A DNA stretch of 64,000 bases from Haemaphysalis longicornis (taxonomy: Eukaryota; Arthropoda; Arachnida; Ixodida; Ixodidae), in contig CM023449.1 in assembly GCA_013339765.2 (NCBI GenBank), positions 33,641,622 to 33,705,621 of the forward strand, written 5' to 3'. Below the pieces are notes generated by a model. It was not told the DNA's origin. It did not search any database and saw nothing but the letters and a program-made list of their open reading frames with translations. Every line of letters starts with the position of its first letter. The first letter of the stretch is position 1. Made by a program: the position numbers and the translations under genes. Below, in pieces: positions 40,531-51,894 of the stretch.

Positions 40531-40930
40531 GAGCGCGACGTGTTGATTGCTCCAGCAACAATAAATCAATATTTATATCAGCAGGAATACATAATTTGTC
40601 ACTGGTCAATTGGGTTTTGCATGCAAAATGGATCTTAGTAACAAATTTTGTAACATTTTTGGGAGGGGGCGGTATATTTGTACTAAGGTAGGACACGTTT
40701 TATTGCTTAGGTCAAAAGCTACAATTTCTGCTGCACTGAAATTGGCGTTCACTCTCGAAACTTACAAAGAATCCTTAAAGTAAACAACGAGTCCTCCACC
40801 TTCGCGTTTTTCTTTGTTTCCGAAATATCCACGAAAGCAGGAAGGCACGATGTGCCATTCTTCTTTTCGATTATATTAACTTCAGCGAATGCAAATATGC
40901 CTACGTCGTCTACAGTTTACTCGCGATTAC
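40531..40930 (-). pseudogene. LINE endonuclease fragment
   Basis: Minus strand: FRGYFGNKEKREGGGLVVYF then KDSL, VSRVNANFSAAEIVAFDL, a shift, YRPPPKNVTKFVTKIH in mixed frame, and IPADINIDLLLLEQSTRR. These are the GGGLVVYxKDSL, ExxAFDL, YRPP and GDxNIDLL motifs of CR1/RTE-type LINE endonucleases. It is cut by the Ruka SINE at 40530. Confidence 0.78.
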
Positions 40931-41524
40931 CTTGAATGGATCTGAGTACTTCCTTAGGCTTGTAATACGTACGCTCAAAATCGACGGGTTTACTGTTCCC
41001 ACAAAACACTTGAAATTAGTGAATTTCTCCCTAGTGATCCTGGAGCCTTACAGCATGCGATCCACGTCGTCAAGGGAAGAAGTTTGATCAGGGAAACCCT
41101 CTCTCTTTTACAAGAGAACATTTTGCCCTTGTGAACCCACACGAACCTCGTGTGCATGAACGAACACAAACGGGGCGTTACACGGTTAGCTCACTTTCGC
41201 CATTCTTTACTTCGTATTTCGAGCGTTCTGTTGCGGGAAATTTTTGTTTACTCTTCGTTTTTAGGAGGGACTTATAAGGTGCATATTTTTATTTCGTCAG
41301 TTCATTTTTTGTCATTATTTATTTTTATATTTGTAGGCCTTTCAAAATTCTGGTCGCCCAATAACCTATATTTGCGTTATTATGACGATTTAATGTGTTA
41401 CTTCCCCAATAGTGCATTTTTGCGCGAATGCAGGGCTTTACACGGTCCTGGCTCTGCGGGGGCTCGGCAAAGAATGCTACGCATTAAAAAGAAAGGTCTT
41501 TAGAGCTCTTGACGTGTCGTAAGT
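40931..41524. other. Unassigned spacer
   Basis: A 117-codon plus frame (41150-41503) is hydrophobic and AT-driven with no known domain. Nothing else seen. Confidence 0.4.
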
Positions 41525-41822
41525 CCCGACGCGTTGCACCTATTGACACGAATTGTACGTGTTTTCTCGTTGGACCTTTCGACTCAAATTGACCTTTTTA
41601 CTTGTTGAACCTCTTGACTCAGCTGTCGCGTGACTTTTGCACCTTTTGACTGGTTGGACCTTCTGACCAGGAGCGTTCAAGAGACTCAACGAGTCAAAAT
41701 GTCTAAGGTGATGCAAGAGCTTCAATAAGTCATTATATTCAAGAGATCCAACGAGTCAAGAGATCCAATATTAGACCTTTTGACTCCTTGCATCTTCTGG
41801 CTCGTTAGACCTCTTGACCGGG
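41525..41822. repeat. Degenerate minisatellite with orientation flips
   Basis: About 20-24-bp units like GTTGGACCTTTTGACTC run forward at 41560-41670, appear as the reverse complement (CAAGAGATCCAACGAGTC, CAAGAGACTCAACGAGTC) at 41684-41770, and run forward again at 41775-41820 (GACCTTTTGACTCCTTG, GTTAGACCTCTTGACC). Units are 75-90 percent alike. Confidence 0.85.
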
Positions 41823-42192
41823 AATCATCTACATAGAAGTAGTGCGCAAAAAATACGTCTTCCAAAAACGTCCTCCATGGGGGTTTCACATAGGTTCCAT
41901 CCGATTTTACCTTGTCTTTTATTTCTTCTCTGCGGAGATTCCGGAGGCGACGCAACCGCGCGTATGGGGAGCGAGTGCCTTGCTCTGGTCGGGTGGCAAT
42001 CCGCAAGCAGCCAGCGCGTGGCGCGCAGGTTGTATTGTTCGTGAACTTACTGGCGTTGGCATTACCGGACTTTTCTATGCATGGATGTCTATTGACCTTG
42101 ACAGGACCAAATTGTACAGTTCGAATTATCCAGCAATTCGAATAATTGATGTTCGAGTTAACAGGCTTTACGTAGTCAAAATTAGAGCAATG
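41823..42192. other. Unassigned spacer
   Basis: A 118-codon plus frame (41842-42198) lacks any known domain. A short TTCGAATTATCC...ATTCGAATAATT inverted pair lies at 42119-42146. Confidence 0.4.
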
Positions 42193-42258
42193 AAGTAATC
42201 AAATAAATAAATAAATAAATAAATAAATAAGTAAATAAATAAATAAATAAATAAATTA
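42193..42258. repeat. (AAAT)n microsatellite
   Basis: AAATAAATAAAT repeated with one GTAAAT interruption over about 65 bases. Confidence 0.97.
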
Positions 42259-42745
42259 AATACTAGAGAAGAAAGTGGCCGACCTCAAACGCACGTTTGT
42301 TTCAACACAGCTCAAATGTTATTTGCAAAGCTATTACGAAGGTGAGTGTAATGTACAAGTACAAGGCGTCAGGCAGGGGTTAACGGCAAAACCATGTGAT
42401 TTGTATATCAACTGTATAGTTAGAGCCTTGAAGTCATGCAGTGGAGAGAAAAAATACGCTAAATTAACGCTTATTGCACTCAATATGTCTTGCGTTCATG
42501 AAGCGATGCACCTATGCAAAAGAGACTGTTGTATTTTTTTATGATAAGACCTTGGGACATACCTCATCACCGATACTTCTTGCTTGTAATGATAACACGA
42601 CAATCTCCGGCAAGCGGTACCATTTTGATCCAGTGTTGATTGAAAAGTTATATTATCGTACACGCAAGATTCTGTAATATAATGCAGTAAATGTTGTGAG
42701 ACAATGAAAAAACTTGTCCTGAGACTATTAAATGACATCGGTTTT
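42259..42745. other. Spacer, possibly LINE 5' part
   Basis: An 89-codon plus frame at 42275 (VSTQLKCYLQSYYEGECNVQ, RQGLTAKPCDLYINCIV) lies upstream of LINE sequence but shows no RT motif. Not assigned. Confidence 0.35.
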
Positions 42746-42853
42746 TTCTTGACTGGAACTGCGCACAAAAAACCGGACCAAGGGAAGAGAACACCCACAA
42801 CGCAGTGTACTCTCTTGGTCTGTTTTTTTTTTGTGCGCAGTTCCAGTCATGAA
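42746..42853. repeat. Fold-back hairpin 1
   Basis: Arms TTCTTGACTGGAACTGCGCA(CAAAAAA) and (TTTTTTG)TGCGCAGTTCCAGTCATGAA are inverted repeats. The inner part, GGACCAAGGGAAGAGAAC with its partner GTACTCTCTTGGTC, closes around CACAACGC. The outer arm is continuous with the LINE sequence that follows. A second hairpin with the same centre motif is at 62691-62810. Confidence 0.9.
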
Positions 42854-44207
42854 CCATTTTCAACTAGCCCGGCTTTCCACTTTGGTTCTGTTTTTTCTGT
42901 CTCGAAGTCCGCTCTCAAACTCCTTGACCCGGTGTACCACCTGGGCCTTCGATTGGCGACTGGTGCTTTCCGAACAAGCCCGATAGAAAGCCTGTTTGTA
43001 GAATCAAATATGTGGTCACGAGAAAGTCAGCGTGCCTATGCAGCCTTATTATTCGCAGTCAAAACAAATTTATTTCAAAAGCACCCCTCAGGCATCTTTA
43101 TACATAATACATCCACTGCAGGTCTGTTCCTAAAGCGACCCTCTCTTGCGCAACCCTATGTAATGTTCGTAAACACTTTGACATCCGACAGGAAAATTTC
43201 GTTTAAAGAAACTTACAAAACCACCTTTACTGATGTCTTTGCACCATGAAAACGGTTGCTGGTTGCATGTGATATGTCATTTGCTAACATAGACATGAAC
43301 AAAGCTCCATGTGCCGTAATACACCAACACATTTTAAGCCTTGAAAACAAATGCCAATGCACAGAATTGTACACAGACGCACCTAAAACCAACTCTGCTA
43401 TTTCTTGTGCTGTTTGTGGACCTCATTACACTGCCTCTAAGACACATAATCCAAACACCGGCATATTCACAGGTGAAGCCCAATGTATTTTAATGGCGGT
43501 AGAACACATAATACAACACCAAATACACCGCTCAGTCATATATACAGATTCCTTGAGTGTAGTGACAGCCCTGCATTCTCCAAAGTCTCACAAAAAATGC
43601 AGTGCTTAATCTTTTTTTAAACATCATCATGTCAGCCTACGCTATGTGCCTGGAAATCACAATCTGCTGGGTACCTGGACATTGTGGAATAGCTGAAAAT
43701 GAGGGTGCTGAGAGGGAAGCAGCTGCTGCAGTTCTCCGAGATGATGTGGACATTACATCTGTACCGCACTTGGACCTCGAACCACTCATCAAAAGAAAAC
43801 TCCGTAAAATCTGGTAGAATCGTTGGGATACGCAAACAGAAAACAAGCTCCATTCAATCAAACCAACAATAGGCAGACATACTCCAGGAAAGCTACACAG
43901 ATCCGTTGAGGACGCACTTTGTCGACTAGGAATTGGGCACACATATGGCACACACGGACATCTTTTAGTTGGTACACCACGTCAAACTGTGCTACATGAG
44001 GAGAGGCTCTTTTTGTACACATAGTGCTAAATTGAATATAGAGAACTTGAACGAAAAAGACGCAGACACTTCGAAGATTTATGCACAAAACACATACCAC
44101 AGCACCTAGCACACTTTCTATCACACGAAGCAATTGTCAAGCTCAAAAAGGTGTTAGCTTACCTTGCTGATGTTGATTTTTTAAAAGAAGTCTCATACTG
44201 TGTGTAA
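42854..44207 (+). pseudogene. LINE RT thumb, RNase H and C-terminus
   Basis: 42890-43249: SALKLLDPVYHLGLRLATGA, FRTSPIESLFVESNMWS (RT thumb region). RNase H: CTELYTDAPKTNSAISCAVC, TGEAQCILMAVEHI (the normally conserved A-E-A is G-E-A), SVIYTDSLSVVTAL, then ITICWVPGHCGIAENEGAER. Tail: GRHTPGKLHRSVEDALCRLR and GIGHTYGTHGHLL with the degraded finger, LADVDFLKEVSYCV and stop at 44207. Two frameshifts (about 43600 and 43815) break it. The 5' end is replaced by the hairpin. Confidence 0.88.
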
Positions 44208-44550
44208 CCGCAGCCTGCCCTCAATGAGGAGGACAGTGCTTAAGGCTTCTAATGTGATGCTCAGGGGCCTCGACTTTTTTGCCTTGGCAAAAAGATCTCC
44301 CCGAGGCACCCGGGTTTTGAATGCCTCACTTACTCGTGCTTCCTGAACTCTTTTATATCCACTCTTCATCACTAACCATTGGCCCTATACACCACTTTTA
44401 GCCAAGCACCTCTAATTGAAACACTAGAACTCCTCTTGGTGCTCTTTGCGCCATTGCTCTTTGGCGCCATTGCTTGGTGCTCTTTGGCGCCTTTGGCGCC
44501 ATTGGCGCCATTGCCCTTGCGCCATTAACCACACCATCATCATCAACACC
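44208..44550 (+). other. LINE 3' UTR and tail
   Basis: Follows the ORF2 stop. 44430-44530 repeats TTGGCGCCAT-like palindromic units, then CCATTAACCACACCATCATC ends the element in a CATCATCA tail, as seen at 3' ends of tick RNase H LINEs. Confidence 0.65.
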
Positions 44551-46012
44551 TCCCTTCTGTTAGATCAGAGTTATGTGCATTTTTCCAAACTGGGGAACCT
44601 TTGTAGTTCTGTGAAAATTCAAGAGTAATTATGCGAGCGAGCTTTTCCAGTAAAATGTCAATTCTACCGTTTAGTAGATTCACGATTATACCGTTGCCGT
44701 TTGCAGCTTTTATACTCTCCAACCTCTGAAATGCCTTTTCTTATTCGTCTTTAGCGATTTTTGAGAGGTCGCCAACCCAGTTCCTTTTAGTGCTGTCTCC
44801 ATAACTGATGGCGCTAGCATACAACCCTGCATAAAATCTTTCTCCTACTTTTATTACACTGCCGCAAACCATGCCTTCTGATTTATTTCCTTAGGTTTTG
44901 CTACCAGCGTTTGGCCACGCCCGTCTATGTTATCCTGTTTGAAGTGAAGCGCCGCGCGAATCCTCCTTCTTTCGTAAGGCCTATCGGAAATCTTTTTTAA
45001 CATGCAAAGACTGTAGCTTTGTGGTAACTATACTAAATGGTTATTGTTTGATTGAAAATGTTTTTAATATAATACGGTGTTTTAAAAAACAAGATCACTA
45101 CAAATAAATGCATCGAGGCTGATGACCGCGTCAACAAATTCGACAACTTTCGACAGTAATACATGTCACTTTGTACATGTCAAAGAACTCTACATGGTCT
45201 CTACGCTCCAATAAACTGTATTTGTTAAAAAACCCTGCGTCGTCTTTGGCTACGTGACAATACACGATACAAAGCTTTGCTAAGGTGGCAGCGGCACAAC
45301 TCCCTCTAATCGCAGTGGGAATAGGACCACATTTGGTTCTTTCTTCGATGCCTACTAGATTTCGTCTGCGCTTAGGGAAAAAAGCCGAACTATCGTGCTA
45401 ATGCACCAATTTTGAATAATATGTCCAAGTATTATGACCAAGTATGGAAATTTTGCCGGATAAAATTACTGTTTAGCGGTTAAAAACTAAATATTTACAT
45501 TGCTATATGCGAGGAACACCTTCAAACGCAATTTTAAAAAAGCGCCACTTTTTTGCGCCGGTTTGCTGGAATAAAGACACTTAATAATACGTAAGCATTA
45601 ACTGGCCCATTGATCGGCAAAGACGACGTCGACGTCTGCAGCAACGAAACGGTCCGAAAAAAGAATGGCCCCTTAGCAACGCCGTGATCGTAATTAAGAA
45701 GCCAGCCGAACTGCTGGTGGCGCTGCCTGAAAGGTGAAGGGGGTAGGCGCTGGCCTGGCGTTTCGCCTAACGTTATGCTTTGAGGTCTGACGTCGTCAAT
45801 TTCCCTCACCGCTCCCCCCCTCCCCCCCCCTCCCGCTGGTCGTACTATGAGTGACAGTACATGGCACGCCGTTAAGTTTAACGCCAGGGCTATTCATCGT
45901 TGAACCCAAGTATCGGCCTAACCGTGGTGATTGGCCAAGTCTCTTGTTCCCATTAGGGAGAGAAGAAAAACAAAGCAAAGAAAAAGGACGATGAGGAGGC
46001 TTTGAGAGAACA
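44551..46012. other. Unassigned region with a faint minus-strand coding trace
   Basis: 44560-45000 on the minus strand reads RPYERRRIRAALHFKQDNID, GDLSKIAKDE, EKAFQRLESIKAANGNGIIV and RIDILLEKLARIITLEFSQN in adjacent frames. It looks like a decayed protein (perhaps a LINE linker) but I cannot name it. 45000-46012 has nothing recognised. Confidence 0.35.
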
Positions 46013-46245
46013 GGGGCGGTATTCTCGAGTTTTGTTCCTTTTGCGACCCTTTCAAAAGTGTCCCTTTTGGCGAGCCCTGATTGGCTAAAAGCAAACAACC
46101 GGAAGTGACGTAACCCAAGCGCGGCAAACCTACTGCCAACCTTACTTCATGCTGCCTACGTCCACTTCTTAACCGGAAGTACGTCACGATGAAAGGGACG
46201 CAAAAGGGACGTTTTCAAAAGGGACAGTTACGAGAATACCGCCCC
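46013..46245. mobile_element. 233-bp MITE
   Basis: Inverted ends GGGGCGGTATTCTCG (46013-46027) and CGAGAATACCGCCCC (46231-46245) are perfect over 15 bp. Similarity continues inward through a CCCTTTTG/CAAAAGGG block repeated several times. No clear target duplication and no coding. The sub-terminal CAAAAGGGAC repeats may be transposase-binding motifs. Confidence 0.85.
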
Positions 46246-49200
46246 AGGTTAATTTATAGCGCGCCGTGCCGAGCTTTCCGCTTTTTTACCGCTGCCTCAC
46301 CTACTGGCGCAAGTCACCAACGACCGAAAGTCGTCTACGCGGGGCACTGGCGCGCTCCCTGCTGGCGCTACAGCCGCATCTGCTTCTCCCAAGAACATGG
46401 CGGCGCCTCAATAGCAGCATTTCCTTTCGCCACTTGGACATTAAAGTTTTCGCATTCAAAACTCATAAGGATTGTTTTGGTGTATTCAAAGTTTTATTAT
46501 TGATAGATGCAACTTTGGCTAGAGACGCCGCTACTTTAATGGTACCGGCCAGCTTCGGCGCCTAACTATGATGTGCAATAGTGCGAAATCTCACTTCAGA
46601 TAGGCTCGTCGGGTATATCTACAATAGCAGTTTAAAAACCACGTTCTTTACAGGCAAGGGAGGGGGGGGGGAGCTTTCATACACGTTACAGTTCAAATGA
46701 ACAGAAATGGGTTTTTGTTCATACTTTGCACACTGGCTGTGGAGGGAGTGAGACAAAAAAACAATAAAAACTGGTGACATCTTGATGCAATTGTTTATCG
46801 TTTGGTTTTTTTTTCAGGCCACAATTAACCCATGCTTTTTGCGGCTCCTGATGGATTCCGGGCACTACGGGGAAAAACGCAATGGCGGAAACTTGCTGGT
46901 GACATACATCAGTGATTATCGCTGCCTTGTAGACACTGTTCTAAACCACAGAGAATTTATTATCCAATGTTCAGGTCATTTATGTTTTTTAAAACTATGG
47001 ATGTTCACTGATTCTACTTGCTCAACCATAGGTATTATTTTTCCGTATTGAAAAAAAAATATGTCAACTTACTGTTGTCGTACGTCTTTACTTTTTTTAC
47101 GATCAGTTCTTTGTAGTTCTTCCATGGTTCGCTTTTTGCCAATGGCAAGAGCATAATTGTGAGCAGTACATCAAGGCGCATACTAGCCTCTCACAGACAG
47201 TTTCTTGATTGCTAAACAGTAAAAAAATGCATACACTGTTACAAGACTGTTTGATCATGTCCAGTTCATCTTTCTCAACAAGTCAGCTTTTTAATTGCTA
47301 CACCTAAACGTCACGACAGGTTTGTAGCTTTTCTCGGCACTTTCGTCTTCTACGTGCAATAACTACCTAATCAGGAAGAGCTGGGTGCCAAGAAATTGAA
47401 TATTGCCACGCAGCTGGCTTTAGTTGAGGCGCAAAGCCTCAAGTGAAGCCAATTGAGACTTGGCCTGGTTTTCATTTGGAAATCCCCTGCAGCGGCTATC
47501 CGCAGTTACGAAGATAAAATGCTTGCGAACGGTGGAATTAGTTTTACTCGACGTTAAAGCTGTCAATTGTGGAGCAGTGAGGCGCCAAAGGAGCTGTTGC
47601 ACCCCGTCTTGGCTAGCCTCAGTATCACCCTGGCGTTGATACCGAAAGTAGTCAGGAGAGGGCGCCGCAGCCCCTTAAAAGCCCCATCAAGAGACAATGG
47701 ATTCATTTTTTATTATTTTGAGGTAGTTATAATGCGTTGATTCATGATACTTTCCTTATTTTATGTTGTTGTGTAATCACTTGCGGCCTAGCAACGGCAG
47801 CCTCTGTGGCAACGGCGCAGTGCAAAGATCACCTCTGGCACTTCGCGTATGAGTAACGTGTGCCTGTGTGCCCCAGTCGGATTGACATTGGCTTTGACCG
47901 GAGAGGTGGCGATCTTTTTGAAGCCTGCTTGGGTGGGTGACGCCGGGTTGCGCATTACTACAGTGGCTAGATACCATGACCCCGGACGAGCCAATACGGC
48001 AAGCTAGGCCCCTAAAGGGATGTGCACTTGAAAACAAGTTTAGGCGTACGTACGTACGTACGTTGCGACGCATCGTCATATTCCCCATTGTGGCTGCTCC
48101 CTCTTAAAAAGAGGTAGTGGTATTCACTAACAGAACACTAACAAGTTAGTTGTCTTAGTAACTGGATGTAGTAAATTCGGCCCTAGTCAGGGTTACTAAC
48201 TGAAGCAGGCAGTAAGCACGACTACCTTCACTAGGGAAGCCTCTAAGCGATAACACCGTTCTGAGCTACATGCGTTACTAACTGGCCATGCATAATCTAG
48301 CCATAAGCATGACCTTAATCCACTGTATACCAATTCGTACTTCCAGTTAATTTCCTAAACATGCAGTTGCTAGTGGCAGAGCATACGTACCGTACCGAGG
48401 GGTAGTAAGGTTCGTAAGGAGTTAGTAAATACCGTCCTTACTAACCGTCTACGACCTTGTTTTATTAAGAGTGTTTGTGTAAGTAACCACGCAAGATGAC
48501 CTCCTCCTCACCCAAGACGGTGCGGAATAGAGTCGGCGACATATTTTTTGGACCTTGAGGGGAACGAGAAATAGTCCGAATGAAAGGGCAGCCCGAAAAA
48601 TGCGTGAATCATTACTCCTATGGGACAACTGTCGGTTCTTCGGGAAAGTCCGAAATATCCAGCAAGTCCGAATTTTCAAAGTTCTAAAAAATGGTCGGCT
48701 ACTGTAATGAGTTCAAGGTGAAGCTCATAATATCCGCCGGCGGTCATAACCCTAATCAACAATGCGGAAAGTAATGAATTGAGGAAGTGAACTCCTAGTC
48801 CTGATGACGAATCGTGGCCACCGTGTAAGCATATTAAAACATCTTATTCGCCCAAGCAGAATAGGCTACTTATTATGAGTTGGAAGCAAAATGACCGGGC
48901 TCCCTTTTCAGATGAGCAATATTACGAAGATGTAGAGAGTAGGAGAGGCGTCCCGCGATCAACCCCAGTCATCACCGAGAAAAAATAGCACACTTTAGCC
49001 GCAGCAGCTTGAGCAGCACAACATCCCTATAACAATGGAGCAAGTACACCGACCACGCTATACTTACGGCACAGCACTTAAATAAAGCTTTGGCTCGTGT
49101 GGGTATCGCAGGCGTAAGCAACAAAACGTCTGCTGGGAGCTACACTCAGTGAATAGCCACGTTGTGCCCCGTATGTCTATCTTTATCCTTAGCGATGGCT

Positions 49201-49632
49201 ATAAAAATAAAAATTAAGTGATGACCTATGAATAAAGCTTTCATCGGGGCCTTAGAACTTTTACTTCAATGCAATCGCTCGAAAACATTTGCCACAACGC
49301 AAACCTTACTCGCGAACTGCCTACTTACGTCCGAATGTTCGCGTCTAAGGTTGATGTGGCCTTTCGTTTAAAGAAACTGCATTTACAAAAGCGGGAAAAT
49401 GTGTGCTGTAAACAACCTATGCGGATTGAATACCATTTAAAGGCTGTCGTCTGCTGGATCAAAAAAACCTGTAATCATGCAACTGCTCCCCATTGAAATA
49501 TAGCTATACTCATTACCACTAGGCGTAAGTTGTCTAGTGCGGTGCGCATGCTTTTTTCGTGGAAGACAGCGATTAGCAGATAATAAATGGCACGGATCAT
49601 TTATTGTCTACTAGTTGATTTTTAAACTCCTA
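46246..49632. other. Unassigned 3.4-kb region
   Basis: A run of G lies at 46663. A minus frame at 47994-47788 (MARPGSWYLATVVMRNPASP, HTLLIREVPEVIFALRRCHR) feels like a repeated tick sequence but I cannot verify it. A GTACGTACGTACGTAC run lies at 48048-48063. No gene or TE domain recognised. Confidence 0.4.
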
Positions 49633-49728
49633 TTTGTAGTTGCAATGCGTGGTCTAGTATTAGTAGTACGAAACTTTAATTTGTAGTTGCAATGCGTGGC
49701 CTAGTAGTAGTAGTAAGAAACTTTAATG
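49633..49728 (+). repeat. 48-bp tandem duplication
   Basis: Two adjacent units, TTGTAGTTGCAATGCGTGG...GAAACTTTAA, differ at three or four sites. Confidence 0.9.
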
Positions 49729-49848
49729 AGCCATAAATTCGAAGTAGTTCCTTAGTCCACGAATCCAAGTGATGACCTACTCGCGTAATCATTTCTTCAA
49801 TACTTATATGAAGTGTCACGCATTAGTGGCGTTGCAAAACTTAGTAGC

Positions 49849-49851
<3 letters not shown>

Positions 49852-49882
<31 letters not shown>

Positions 49883-49908
49883 TTGATTGATTGGTTGATT
49901 GATTGATT
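49852..49908. repeat. (GATT)n microsatellite
   Basis: GATTGATTGATTGG repeated over about 57 bases. It could be the tail of a lost SINE, since Ruka copies end in this motif. Confidence 0.95.
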
Positions 49909-51894
49909 TTGGCACACCGTTTTACTGCTGTGATTACGAGGGTCATTGCGCCAAAGAACCAAATTTATCTGTGTTATACAATCCTCCCGATTCAGGATTT
50001 GCTATTGGCACCTACTGGTTCAAATTAAATTTTGTTCGGTACAGGTGGTAGTTTGCCAAAGTTATATATTCATCTTTCTGCTTTTTCTCCACCAGCTTTA
50101 TAATATTTTGGTCATGTCGAAAGCGTTGTAGTATAATTTATGTTTATTACCTGCAAACCAGAGGTCTTCGGGAAGGTTGTTAGCACTACCCTCAAATGGA
50201 TTTGTATGTATGCAGTCGCACTCCAACAAATGTGCCGAATCGTTTCGGTTTCCTTTATTCAGAACACACATCCCCTATCATTTTGGGCATACGTATCCAC
50301 AATTTGTGAACACCTTTTAGCGCAATACCGACCGACCACTTCAAGAACTAACGCAGTGGCATCTAAATAGTTTGCAATTGGTGTTTCATGCATAACCTAA
50401 CATGTAGGCGCTCAATGGCAACCTTTATTGTTAATTTCGGAAAACTCAAAGTTTCACCCAAAATCATAATGTGGGCGTAGCAGTTAATCACCATGTATAC
50501 GAATTTCCTGGTGTTAGTCATGTTTACGGTGAAGCCATATTTCTTAGGTGGTGACACAAAAATGTTATTACCTTTGTAGTTTAGTCTTCGATAAAGCCTT
50601 ACCAGTTCTGTTTTCAGCTATTTTCTGGATGTTTATCATGTGAATTGACAGTCCTTGCAGTCCACTTTTTCAAATAGTTATGTAACTGCCTGTACCATTT
50701 ACAGAGGCCTGATTGGGGTTCTGAAGGCTGCGATTTACGCACGCTAGTGCTGTACTGCCAATAAAGAAACATCCTTCCACAAAGAAAACGATTTGAAAGT
50801 GTAAAGTATCAGCTGCATTATTCTTAACTGGAATATGCTAATTGCAAGGCCTGGGGCTTTCCTGAAAGCACTGTGGATGTTATGAGAGAGGAAACCACTC
50901 AAAACACATCTGCTAAGGCCGTTGCTGCTCCAAGATGCGTTGCAAGCATTGAGTCTTCTGAGCAATACATTACACCCTTTTTTTTAAACAACCGACGTGC
51001 ATGCTGAACGTACTCCTGATTGGGCATGTGCCAGGCGCGTAGCCAGGAATTTTTTTTTGGGGGGAGGGGGGTGGAGGGGGGGCCGTGGTCGACCAAAAGA
51101 TGGGACGGGGAAATATGTAGGCAAGGCATCTTGCGCGTTGTTTTGGAAACGAAGCTTGAAATAACTGACTTTAACATGCGATTTGTGTATGCTCAATGCT
51201 AACTGTAAAGCCCACCTTAAGGAGCTTAGATGGTGATGATCATGATGATCACCGAAATTGCCGTTCGCTGGTCTGTGGGCACACCACGGGCGATTCATTC
51301 GTCCGCCAGAGCAGGTGGTTAGGCGGACCCACGCTCGTGAGCGTGATCATGAGTGCGCTCGTGAGTGACGCGCGCGGTCCCTGAAGTTCGTCGGGCGGAA
51401 GTGCAGGCCAACACTGGGTGTTTACTATCAAGATTCTCGTGTTTTAGATTTTCCTTTAGAAAAGGGACTATTAAGTTTTCTTGTCAGCTATGAAGTACAG
51501 TCGAGCACGATTTGAAGGTTATCACGTCAGCATCGAGCGGCCAAGCGGGCCACCAGCCCATGGTTTCGTTTCGGAACCATGAAAATCGAGATTTCGCACT
51601 CTTTGCTCCCTTGTTGGCTGTTCCATGATACAACAATGGCCCGCACGACTGACTTGCCACCCTTTGGGTTTCAAGCTGTACATTCGTTGTTATCAAGCAC
51701 AGACTTGGACTTGGTTGCCCTTTATCTACGCCGACGATAACAAAACTTGCATGGAATATTTGCTAAAGCTGGTGTTCTTTCTGCTTCGTTTGAAAGAGTA
51801 GCTTTCCCGCGACAACCTTCGAATCGCAGTGGACTGTACATGCGGCGCATTCGTATATTATGGCGGTGAAGCTAGCAAACGTGCGTCTTCGTCC
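49909..51894. other. Unassigned spacer
   Basis: A GCGTAGCCAGGAATT sequence followed by a T9/G-rich run (51036-51085) resembles one end of an unplaced repeat; a similar, inverted end (poly-C then GGCTACGCCC) is at 54385-54432. A GATGATCATGATGATCACC palindromic stretch lies at 51234-51253. No genes recognised. Confidence 0.4.

Noticed and set aside
44420..44530. TTGGCGCC repeats as a regulatory array
   Set aside because: They lie in the 3' UTR just before the LINE tail and are best explained as slippage within the element.
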